This document shows, piece by piece, positions 1 through 7,157 of a stretch of 29,888 bases of DNA. Origin of the DNA: Nitrospina sp. UBA6727 (GTDB lineage: Bacteria; Nitrospinota; Nitrospinia; Nitrospinales; VA-1); the NCBI GenBank assembly GCA_002454045.1, contig DKID01000036.1:1-29888 (forward strand), written 5' to 3'. A program made the translations under genes and the position numbers. The notes under the pieces are model-generated. The model did no database searches. It saw only the letters and a list, made by a program, of their open reading frames with translations, and was not told where the DNA came from. The stretch's first letter is position 1. Every line of letters begins with the position of its first letter.

Positions 1-1
1 C

Positions 2-256
2 GGCGCCACGGTGCATCCGCGCGAAGTGGTGAAAAGCGTCCTGTTCCATAACGCCGCCGCGGTCATCATCGCCCATAACCACCCCTCCGGAATCGCCGAG
101 CCCAGCCAAAGCGACACAGCAATAACTCTAAAACTGCAAGAAGCCTTACAATTGATTGATGTCAAAATTAATTTAAACCGACTACTCGGAGTGAAAAATG
201 ATGTATTCCAACGCGCCCGCACAACACTTCCTGACGGCACTTGCTCGTCTGACTGA
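2..256 (+). CDS. radC: RadC-family JAB-domain protein, 3' end only, with aberrant C-terminus
   Basis: The reading frame is open from the window edge, so the gene starts upstream. The visible part carries the RadC/JAB metal-site signature HNHPSG followed by EPSQSD, preceded by HPREVVK and HNAAAVIIA, which are hallmark RadC stretches. RadC proteins are JAB1/MPN-fold proteins of uncertain function, long associated with DNA repair by name only. After QLIDVK the family normally continues with an LDH-I-VG block and a short FAERG-type end. Here about 30 unrelated residues follow instead. The last 59 bases overlap the downstream restriction gene, whose ribosome site (CGGAG at 187-191) lies inside this tail. 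The simplest reading is that the 3' end of radC was replaced when the restriction gene arrived, leaving a truncated or non-functional gene. Family assignment is strong; functional status is inferred. Confidence 0.75.
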   Translation, partial: GATVHPREVVKSVLFHNAAAVIIAHNHPSGIAEPSQSDTAITLKLQEALQLIDVKINLNRLLGVKNDVFQRARTTLPDGTCSSD

Positions 257-3200
257 AAATCCCAGAGCCCAGGGCGATCTGTTTGAACGCCTGACCAAGG
301 AATGGTTGCTAAATGCGCCGCCGCATCAGCAGTTATTCAAGGAAGTTGATTTGTGGCGAGATTGGGCGGCGCGACAGAACATCGACCAAACCGACACTGG
401 CATTGATCTGGTTGCCCGCACCTATGACGACGAATATTGCGCTATTCAATGCAAATTTTTCTCTCCCGAACACAACCTGCAAAAATCCGACATAGATTCA
501 TTTTTCACCGCCTCGGGTAAAACTTACAGCGGTGTTAGATTTAGCCAGCGGAAAATTGTCGCCACCACCGCTAAGTGGTCAAAACACGCCGAAACTGCGA
601 TTGCCAACCAGCAAATCAACTGCACTCGCCTTGATTTCACCGCCGAACTAAGCAACGCAAATATCAATTGGGACGCCGTGCGACAAATACTTCCCTGGGA
701 TGATACGGAAGACAAAAAAATAAAATATTCATCGCCGCAAGACGAACTGGATATTCAAGAGCCAGAGATGGCTGTTAATATTAATTTTGAATCTCTGCTC
801 GGCAAAATTTTGCCGATACAACGAGACGGCAATATCTCAGGAAAGCAACTGCGTCCGCACCAGCAACAAGCCGTGGATGATGTGATTGCTGGTTTCCAAA
901 ACGCCGACCGCGGCAAACTCATCATGGCCTGCGGCACTGGCAAAACTTTCACCGTATTAAAAATCGCCGAACAACTGGCGCCGCCGAATCGCAACACTGG
1001 CGGCAACATCCTGTTTCTTGTGCCATCGTTGGCATTGTTGTCGCAAACATTACACGCTTGGTCGGCAGACGCCATGCACCCGTTACGCAACTTCGCCGTT
1101 TGCTCCGACACCAAAGTCAACAAACGCAGCGAAGACATCAGCGTCTGCGACCTCGCCATCCCCGCCACCACCGATAGCAAAAAACTAGCGGAGCAATTAA
1201 AACAGTCCACCAGCCGTACCAATGTGGTTTTCGCCACCTACCACTCCATTGATGTGGTAATCAAAGCACAACAACAAGGCGCACCGGATTTTGATTTGAT
1301 TATCTGCGATGAAGCGCATCGCACCACCGGTGTGGAAAGCGACAAAAAGGAGCAATCCTATTTCACCAAGGTGCATGACCCGGAAAAATTGCGCGGCAAC
1401 AAACGTCTGTACATGACCGCCACGCCAAGAATTTACAGTCCGTCAGCAAAGGTTAAGGCGAAGGAACAGGATGTTGAGATGTTTTCAATGGATGACCCGG
1501 AAAAATACGGCGAGGAATTCCACCGCCTGGATTTCTCCGATGCGGTGGGGCAGAATTTGCTCAGCGACTATAAAGTGTTGATTCTCGCCGTGGATGAAGC
1601 GCATGTCAGCAAAGCCATGCAAACTCAATTCGCCACAAATGGTGAACTCAATCTAAATGACGCGACCAAAATTATTGGTTGCTGGAACGGTCTTGCCAAA
1701 CGAATCAAAAACGCCGAGGCAGGCGGCATCACCGACACCGTGCCCATGCGCCGCGCCGTTGCCTTCACCCAGACCATCGCGGCATCCAAACAAGTCGCCG
1801 CTCATTTCCCCGCCATCATTAAAGAATACGCCGAGCAAAATCCGCAGGAAGACGCATTGCAATGCGAAGTGACGCACGTTGACGGCACCCAAAACGCGCT
1901 CATTCGCAATCAGGCATTGCAATGGCTGAAAGAAGAACCGCAAGACAACGGCTGCCATATTCTCAGCAATGTGCGTTGTTTATCCGAGGGCGTGGACGTG
2001 CCGGCGCTGGATGCGGTCATGTTCCTCAACCCGCGCAAATCGCAAGTGGACATAGTGCAATCCGTGGGGCGCGTCATGCGCAAAGCCGAAGGCAAGGACT
2101 ATGGCTACATCATCCTGCCGATTAGCATCGCCGCCGATGTTAGCCCGGAAGAAGCCTTGCGAAACCACGATAAATATCGCGTCGTCTGGGAGGTGCTACA
2201 AGCATTACGCGCCCACGACAACCACTTCAACGCCGAGATCAACAAGATTGAACTCAACAATAATCAAAGCGAAAAAATTAATGTGATTGGCGTCGGTTTT
2301 GATGACGACTCCGATAATCAAAGCGATTCAACCGCGGGCATAAAAGAACAAATACAAAAAGACTTGTTTAATCTGAACGAATGGCGCGATGCAATTTACG
2401 CCAAGATGGTGCTCAAATGCGGCGACCGCCGATACTGGGAAACCTGGGCGACCGATGTTGCCGATATTGCCGCCCGCCACACTACCCGAATAAAAACCTT
2501 AATCGGAAGTAGCGAAGCAAACTACCGGGAGCTGTTTGAAGAATTCCTCGCCGAACTGCAACAAAACTTAAACCCGGCGGTGACCGAAGACGATGCCATT
2601 GAAATGCTGTCGCAACACATCATCACCCGCCCGGTATTTGATGCCCTGTTTGGCAACGCCGACTTTGTCACCAAAAATCCGGTGTCCAAAACCATGCAGA
2701 CCATGTTAGAACTTTTGGATGAGCAAAATCTTGCCCGCGAAAGTGAGGGTCTGGAAAAGTTTTATGACAGCGTGCATCAACGCGCCAAAGGCATAGACAA
2801 CGCCAAGGGCAAACAAAAAATCATCCTTGAACTCTATGATAAGTTTTTCAAAACGGCGTTTCCGAAAATGGCGGAGCGACTCGGCATCGTTTATACGCCG
2901 GTGGAAATCGTGGATTTTATTATTCACAGTGTGGACGAACTGCTACATAAAGAATTCGGGCAGGGCATCACCGCCAAGGATGTGCATCTTTTGGATCCTT
3001 TCACGGGGACGGGAACTTTTATCACCCGCCTATTGCAATCAGGAAGGATAAAAGACCAGGACCTGGCGCGCAAATACAAGCAGGAAATCCACGCCAACGA
3101 AATCGTCCTGCTCGCTTATTACATCGCCGCCATCAACATTGAGCAGGTCTATCACCATCTTCAAGCGAATAAAAATAAGCAGGCGAACTACCAGTCATTT

Positions 3201-3785
3201 GAAGGCATCGCCCTAACCGACACCTTCCAAATCAACGAACGCGATGATGATATTCTGAATAAAATTTTCCCGGTCAACTCGGCGCGCGTGCAACGCCAAA
3301 AGAAAACGCCGATTCGTGTAATCGTTGGCAACCCGCCCTATTCCGCAGGACAAAGAAGCGCAAACGATGCCAATAGAAACCTGAAATATAAAAAATTGGA
3401 TGAAAAAATCAACGAAACCTATGCTAAACATTCAACTGCAACCAATCTACAGAATCTTTACGATTCCTATATCCGCGCCATACGCTTAGCAAGCGAGCGC
3501 ATTGGCGATGAGGGCATAGTCGCCTTTGTTACTAATAGTGGTTACATTGATAGCGTTGCGATGGACGGATTACGAAAATGTTTGTATGAAGAATTCAACA
3601 GCATTTATTGTTTTAATTTACGCGGTAATGCGCGAACTTCAGGAGAAACTCGCCGTAAAGAAAAAGGCAATGTATTTGGCAAAGGAACGCGAACCCCTGT
3701 TGCTATATTGTTAATGGTCAAAAACTCTACCCCCCCCCCCCCCCCCAGAAAATCATTGTGTCATTTACTATCACGACATCGGTGA
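198..3785 (+). CDS. Type ISP restriction-modification enzyme, N-terminal portion (nuclease-helicase-methyltransferase), frame ends after poly-C tract
   Basis: Type ISP enzymes (LlaGI/LlaBIII class) combine restriction and adenine-N6 methylation in one chain of about 1600 residues. Domains in order: an Mrr-like nuclease near residues 25-150 with D70, Q84 and K86 forming a D...QxK site; a superfamily 2 helicase with Walker A CGTGKT (about 245-250), DEAH (371-374), MTATP, and a late SVGRVMRK motif; a linker; then a gamma-type N6-adenine methyltransferase with DPFTGTGTF (933-941) and NPPY (1045-1048). The start ATG at 198 follows CGGAG by 6 bases. A second ATG is at 201. At residue 1178 the frame enters 17 C residues, gains a poly-proline stretch and 11 further residues (RKSLCH...), then stops, so the target-recognition domain is not attached. 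The missing part is encoded immediately downstream in another frame. As sequenced, this is an OFF or broken allele. Confidence 0.88.
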   Translation: MMYSNAPAQHFLTALARLTENPRAQGDLFERLTKEWLLNAPPHQQLFKEVDLWRDWAARQNIDQTDTGIDLVARTYDDEYCAIQCKFFSPEHNLQKSDIDSFFTASGKTYSGVRFSQRKIVATTAKWSKHAETAIANQQINCTRLDFTAELSNANINWDAVRQILPWDDTEDKKIKYSSPQDELDIQEPEMAVNINFESLLGKILPIQRDGNISGKQLRPHQQQAVDDVIAGFQNADRGKLIMACGTGKTFTVLKIAEQLAPPNRNTGGNILFLVPSLALLSQTLHAWSADAMHPLRNFAVCSDTKVNKRSEDISVCDLAIPATTDSKKLAEQLKQSTSRTNVVFATYHSIDVVIKAQQQGAPDFDLIICDEAHRTTGVESDKKEQSYFTKVHDPEKLRGNKRLYMTATPRIYSPSAKVKAKEQDVEMFSMDDPEKYGEEFHRLDFSDAVGQNLLSDYKVLILAVDEAHVSKAMQTQFATNGELNLNDATKIIGCWNGLAKRIKNAEAGGITDTVPMRRAVAFTQTIAASKQVAAHFPAIIKEYAEQNPQEDALQCEVTHVDGTQNALIRNQALQWLKEEPQDNGCHILSNVRCLSEGVDVPALDAVMFLNPRKSQVDIVQSVGRVMRKAEGKDYGYIILPISIAADVSPEEALRNHDKYRVVWEVLQALRAHDNHFNAEINKIELNNNQSEKINVIGVGFDDDSDNQSDSTAGIKEQIQKDLFNLNEWRDAIYAKMVLKCGDRRYWETWATDVADIAARHTTRIKTLIGSSEANYRELFEEFLAELQQNLNPAVTEDDAIEMLSQHIITRPVFDALFGNADFVTKNPVSKTMQTMLELLDEQNLARESEGLEKFYDSVHQRAKGIDNAKGKQKIILELYDKFFKTAFPKMAERLGIVYTPVEIVDFIIHSVDELLHKEFGQGITAKDVHLLDPFTGTGTFITRLLQSGRIKDQDLARKYKQEIHANEIVLLAYYIAAINIEQVYHHLQANKNKQANYQSFEGIALTDTFQINERDDDILNKIFPVNSARVQRQKKTPIRVIVGNPPYSAGQRSANDANRNLKYKKLDEKINETYAKHSTATNLQNLYDSYIRAIRLASERIGDEGIVAFVTNSGYIDSVAMDGLRKCLYEEFNSIYCFNLRGNARTSGETRRKEKGNVFGKGTRTPVAILLMVKNSTPPPPPRKSLCHLLSRHR
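3730..3746. repeat. Poly-C tract of 17 bases inside the restriction gene; candidate phase-variation switch
   Basis: Seventeen consecutive C lie between an ACC codon and AGAAAATCAT. The upstream frame (codon starts divisible by 3) and the downstream frame (remainder 1) are both open right up to the tract. They join in one frame when the C count has remainder 1 on division by 3, that is 13, 16 or 19. With 17 the protein terminates at 3785; with 18 the third frame stops within about 50 bases. Long G/C homopolymers in restriction-modification genes are a classic slipped-strand phase-variation device. A homopolymer length error in sequencing or assembly is the main alternative. Confidence 0.85.
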
Positions 3786-5151
3786 CAACTTAACAACCCA
3801 AGAAAAACTAAATGCTATTTCTACCTTCGGTAGCATCAACCAAATCCTTTGGCAAATCATCACGCCGGATAAAAATAATGACTGGATCAATCAGCGCAAT
3901 CCTGAGTTTGAAACTCTTCTGCCATTGGGCAATAGAGAAAACTCTATCCTGAGTGTTTTTTCATCTTATGGTACCGGTATGGTGACCAGCAGAGATGCCT
4001 GGATTTATAACTTTTCCAAAGACAGCATAAAGGAGAATATGCAATCCATGATTGCTTTTTATAACAGTGAATTGACGCGTTACCAGCAAGCGCGTTCATC
4101 CGCTAATGCACCTTCGAAGTTGGAAGATTTTATCAGCAACGACCCGACAAAAATCAGTTGGTCAAGGGGTCTTAAATCTTCTTTTAATCGGGGAATTGAC
4201 GGCGATTACCATGACAATAAAATACGACTCGGTATCTATCGCCCTTTTACCAAACAGCATCTTTATTTTGACAATGTTTTTATTGAGGTGCCTGCTACGA
4301 CTAATAGATATTTTCCGCAACCCGATACAAAAAATATGGCGATTTGTGTATCTGGCGTAAGTGCCGGTAGTGATTTTTCCGCTTTAATGGTGAACACTGT
4401 TCCCAATTTACATTTTATCAATACAAGCCAATGCTTCCCCCGTTACCGCTACGAAAAATCCACAAGCAAAAATTCCAACCTGTTCCGCAACGACACTGAC
4501 GAATATCATCGCATTGACAACATCCCCGATGCCACCGTCACGCTGTTTCAACAAAAATACAATGACGGCAACATCAGCGGCGATGATATTTTTTATTATG
4601 TCTATGGCGTCCTGCACAACGAAAATTATAAAACCAGATTCGCCAACGACCTGAAGAAAACTCTGCCGCGAATCCCTTACGCAAAAACCGCAGATGACTT
4701 CCGCGCATATTCCCAAGCCGGCAAGAAACTCGCCGATCTGCATATCAACTACGAGACCGCCGCCCCCTACCCACTGCTGGTGCATGAGCAAAACGCCGAC
4801 CAGCAAAACGCCGACCAGCAAAACGCCGACTACTATCGTGTGAAAAAAATGACCTATGGCGGCGGCGCGCGCAACCCGGACAAAACCATCATCCGCTACA
4901 ACGCCGACATCTCACTGGAAAAGATTCCGCCCGAAGCCCAGCAATACATCGTCAACGGCAAACCTGCCATTGAGTGGGTGATGGATCGGTACCAAATCAA
5001 ATCCGATAAAAAAAGTAAAATCATAAATGACCCGAACCATTGGAGCGACGATCCGAGATACATCATTGACCTCATCCGCAAGGTCACCACAGTGAGCGTG
5101 GAAACGGTTAAAATCGTGACCGAATTACCGACGTTGGATTTTGGGAATTAA
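3748..5151 (+). CDS. Type ISP restriction-modification enzyme, C-terminal portion (end of methyltransferase plus target-recognition domain), out of frame with its 5' part
   Basis: The frame is open from the poly-C tract to the TAA at 5149-5151 and directly continues the upstream enzyme (residues ENHCVIYYHDIGDN onward). It holds the remainder of the methyltransferase and the target-recognition domain, and ends in the segment DPRYIIDLI...TVSVETVKIV, which I recognise as typical of the extreme C-terminus of Type ISP-like helicase-methyltransferases. Joined to the 5' part after loss of one C, the product would be about 1650 residues, the expected family size. Without the switch this part has no good ribosome site of its own. 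TTG at 3925 and later ATGs are possible but unsupported starts. It is therefore best regarded as the silent half of a split or phase-variable gene. Confidence 0.82.
   Translation, partial: ENHCVIYYHDIGDNLTTQEKLNAISTFGSINQILWQIITPDKNNDWINQRNPEFETLLPLGNRENSILSVFSSYGTGMVTSRDAWIYNFSKDSIKENMQSMIAFYNSELTRYQQARSSANAPSKLEDFISNDPTKISWSRGLKSSFNRGIDGDYHDNKIRLGIYRPFTKQHLYFDNVFIEVPATTNRYFPQPDTKNMAICVSGVSAGSDFSALMVNTVPNLHFINTSQCFPRYRYEKSTSKNSNLFRNDTDEYHRIDNIPDATVTLFQQKYNDGNISGDDIFYYVYGVLHNENYKTRFANDLKKTLPRIPYAKTADDFRAYSQAGKKLADLHINYETAAPYPLLVHEQNADQQNADQQNADYYRVKKMTYGGGARNPDKTIIRYNADISLEKIPPEAQQYIVNGKPAIEWVMDRYQIKSDKKSKIINDPNHWSDDPRYIIDLIRKVTTVSVETVKIVTELPTLDFGN
4786..4830 (+). repeat. In-frame 15-bp tandem repeat, three units, in the restriction enzyme C-terminus
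   Basis: Three consecutive 15-base units are present: GAGCAAAACGCCGAC, then CAGCAAAACGCCGAC twice. They encode EQNAD-QQNAD-QQNAD. The unit is a multiple of three, so copy-number change alters length without changing frame. It lies in the presumed target-recognition/C-terminal region. Confidence 0.9.
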
Positions 5152-5180
5152 ATGTTAACGGCCGACACTGACTTTTCGGT

Positions 5181-5199
5181 CTGCACTTCGCTTGTGCAG
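5181..5199. other. Hairpin between convergent restriction and amt genes, part of a GTCATCCC-type repeat
   Basis: CTGCAC and GTGCAG form a perfect 6-bp stem around TTCGCTT. No T-run follows on either strand, so a classical terminator is not supported, although position between two convergent genes would suit one. On the minus strand GTCATCCC directly precedes the stem (CTGCAC...GTGCAG), an arrangement resembling dispersed extragenic repeat elements of proteobacteria. Similar GGGATGACGG cores recur elsewhere in the window. Confidence 0.45.
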
Positions 5200-5233
5200 G
5201 GATGACGGGCGAAGCATGGCGTCGTCATTAATT

Positions 5234-6472
5234 TTAGTGGCGGTTCATCGCGACATCTTCTGGGTTGGAGTCGACGTTGTGGATGGCGAGGTCTGATCCT
5301 TTTTGTTCGTCGGCTTGATTGAGACGAACCCCGACCGTTTTTTCCAATACTTTGTAGACGGTAAAACCAAATGCCAAAGCTATCGCGATGGCAAAAAAAG
5401 TTCCGATCAGTTGCGCGAGAAAACTGACTCCGCCTAAGCCGCCTAATGCTTTCTGACCAAAGATTCCGCAGGCGATTCCTCCCCATGAACCGGCGATGCC
5501 GTGCAAGGGCCAAACGCCTAGGACGTCGTCAATTTTTAATTTTTCTTGTTCCCATGTGAAGCCTTTTACAAAAATAACTCCGGCGATTATCCCGATGACT
5601 AATGCTCCAATCGGGTGAACTTGATCGGAGCCTGCGCAAATGGCGACGAGTCCGGCGAGCGCGCCGTTGTGTATGAATCCCGGATCATTTTTTGAAATTA
5701 CTAGGGCGGAGAGTATTCCTCCCACCATCGCGAAGAGCGAGTTGATGGCGACCAAACCCGATATGCCGTCCATGGTGGCGGCGGACATGACATTGAAACC
5801 GAACCATCCGATGCAAAGCATCCAACTTCCCAACGCCATGAAAGGGACGTTGCTTATGGGGATGGGGCGGCTGTTGCCTTCGGCGTCCCACCTCCCGAGT
5901 CGGGGACCGAGTACGATTACTGCTGCCAAAGCGATCCATCCTCCCATTGAGTGGACGACCACGGAGCCTGCGTAATCGTGAAAAGGAACTCCGCCTGTTA
6001 AGTTGGTGAGCCAAGAATTTTCTTGACCAAGAAAAGTAATTCGTCCCCAGACCATGCCTTCAAATAAAGGATACGCGACGCCGACAAAAATCCCGGCGGC
6101 GAGTGCTTGCGTCCAGAACTTGGCGCGTTCGGCTATCCCTCCGGAGATGATGGCGGGGACGGCGGCGGCGAATGTTAGCAGGAAGAAAAAGTGGACTAAG
6201 TCGTAGCCTTGGTTTTTTGCCAGCAATGTTTCCGCGGACTGAAACATATAAATTCCGTAGGCAACTCCGTAGCCGATGAAGAAATAGGTTAAGGTTGAAA
6301 TGGCGAAGTCCACCAAAATTTTTACGAGCGCGTTCACCTGATTTTTTCTTCGGACAGTTCCCACTTCAAGAAATGCAAATCCCCCGTGCATGGCAAAGAC
6401 CATCACCGCGCCAAGCATCATGAACAGGACATCCCCGCCATTTATGACCGCACTCAATTTGTTTTCCATCAT
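5234..6472 (-). CDS. amt: Ammonium transporter, Amt/Mep/Rh family
   Basis: This inner-membrane channel conducts ammonia/ammonium. The 412-residue product has the family's roughly eleven hydrophobic segments. Visible landmarks by analogy with E. coli AmtB are the D166...H174 pair in HDYAGSVVVH (D160/H168 of AmtB), the WFGFN segment with gate phenylalanine F224, and the second pore histidine H324 in WPLHGIAGSWGG. The start is an ATGATG doublet 6 bases after AAGGAGG, a strong ribosome site that fixes the start at one of the two ATGs. It lies 47 bases downstream of the YajG-like lipoprotein gene and may share its transcript. No glnK/PII gene, the usual partner of amt, is next to it in this window. 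The C-terminal tail is short and polar. Confidence 0.95.
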   Translation of the reverse strand: MMENKLSAVINGGDVLFMMLGAVMVFAMHGGFAFLEVGTVRRKNQVNALVKILVDFAISTLTYFFIGYGVAYGIYMFQSAETLLAKNQGYDLVHFFFLLTFAAAVPAIISGGIAERAKFWTQALAAGIFVGVAYPLFEGMVWGRITFLGQENSWLTNLTGGVPFHDYAGSVVVHSMGGWIALAAVIVLGPRLGRWDAEGNSRPIPISNVPFMALGSWMLCIGWFGFNVMSAATMDGISGLVAINSLFAMVGGILSALVISKNDPGFIHNGALAGLVAICAGSDQVHPIGALVIGIIAGVIFVKGFTWEQEKLKIDDVLGVWPLHGIAGSWGGIACGIFGQKALGGLGGVSFLAQLIGTFFAIAIALAFGFTVYKVLEKTVGVRLNQADEQKGSDLAIHNVDSNPEDVAMNRH

Positions 6473-6519
6473 TGGTCTTCCTCCTTTTCAGGATTTACGA
6501 ATAGGACTGCTCGGCTTGG

Positions 6520-7107
6520 TTATTGGCGAAGGCAGGCAATCAAAGGCGAGTCGCTAAAAATTTCCCCCATTATTTCCGAGAGAGCGTTGTTCAATATTTT
6601 TTCATTCGGGAAAGTTGCGGGCGATATGTCGGCGCGTTTCTTCTTTGAGGTAAAAGTTTTGCTGAACTTTTTTCCCTTATTCTGACAAGTGGCTTTGATA
6701 TCTGCCCTGACTTGAATATTCGTTGCGGGGAGATTTCCCTGATAGTGACTTTTAATATTTAATATTTCAATTTTCAAATATCTTTCAATTTTAGAGTTGA
6801 AGTTTTTAGGCAGAAAACCTAATTTCGCCAAACCTTCTCTAATCCGAATTATAAAGACATCCTCCAATCCCCGTTGCGCGACGACGGTAAACCTGCGCAA
6901 CTCGTATTCCCCCTTCCATTTCGAAATGACATTGCTGGGGCGGACGTCAACAACTTTGACTGCTACGGGAAGTTGGCCGCCAATATTGGAGTTGTGAATG
7001 GGGACGGAGGGGTCGATAAAAACGCGGTGGCTGTTCGCGCACCCTGTGGCAAAAACAAAAAGCGTCAATGAAGTTGCAAAAATAATTTTCGGAGACATTC
7101 GTTTCAT
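6520..7107 (-). CDS. YajG-like outer-membrane lipoprotein
   Basis: The 195-residue product starts with a positively charged stretch (KRMSPK), a hydrophobic core (IIFATSLTLFVFAT) and a lipobox-like ATGC, so acylation at the cysteine near residue 23 is expected. The -3 position is Ala rather than the usual Leu. The mature part resembles the YajG family: an early V.V.DVR segment, then an LE-VF...REGLAKLGF helix, YLKIEILNI...QGN, a VRADIKATC strand and a helical end. The family has no well-defined function. A second ATG at 7098 is an alternative start; neither has a strong ribosome site. It lies 50 bases downstream of addA and 47 bases upstream of amt on the same strand. Confidence 0.7.
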   Translation of the reverse strand: MKRMSPKIIFATSLTLFVFATGCANSHRVFIDPSVPIHNSNIGGQLPVAVKVVDVRPSNVISKWKGEYELRRFTVVAQRGLEDVFIIRIREGLAKLGFLPKNFNSKIERYLKIEILNIKSHYQGNLPATNIQVRADIKATCQNKGKKFSKTFTSKKKRADISPATFPNEKILNNALSEIMGEIFSDSPLIACLRQ

Positions 7108-7157
7108 TCTTTATGTCGGACGGTCAAAAATAGTTTTCAGTATATAACTTTTCACCG

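Noticed and set aside
2..256. RadC-like JAB protein as the protease that trims the extended MoaD
   Set aside because: RadC has the JAB fold, but no deubiquitinase-like activity is established for it, the copy here seems truncated, and it is 13 kb from moaD.
198..5151. Two independent proteins, a helicase-methylase and a separate downstream protein
   Set aside because: The downstream frame has no ribosome site, is open right back to the poly-C tract, and exactly supplies the missing C-terminal part of a Type ISP enzyme.
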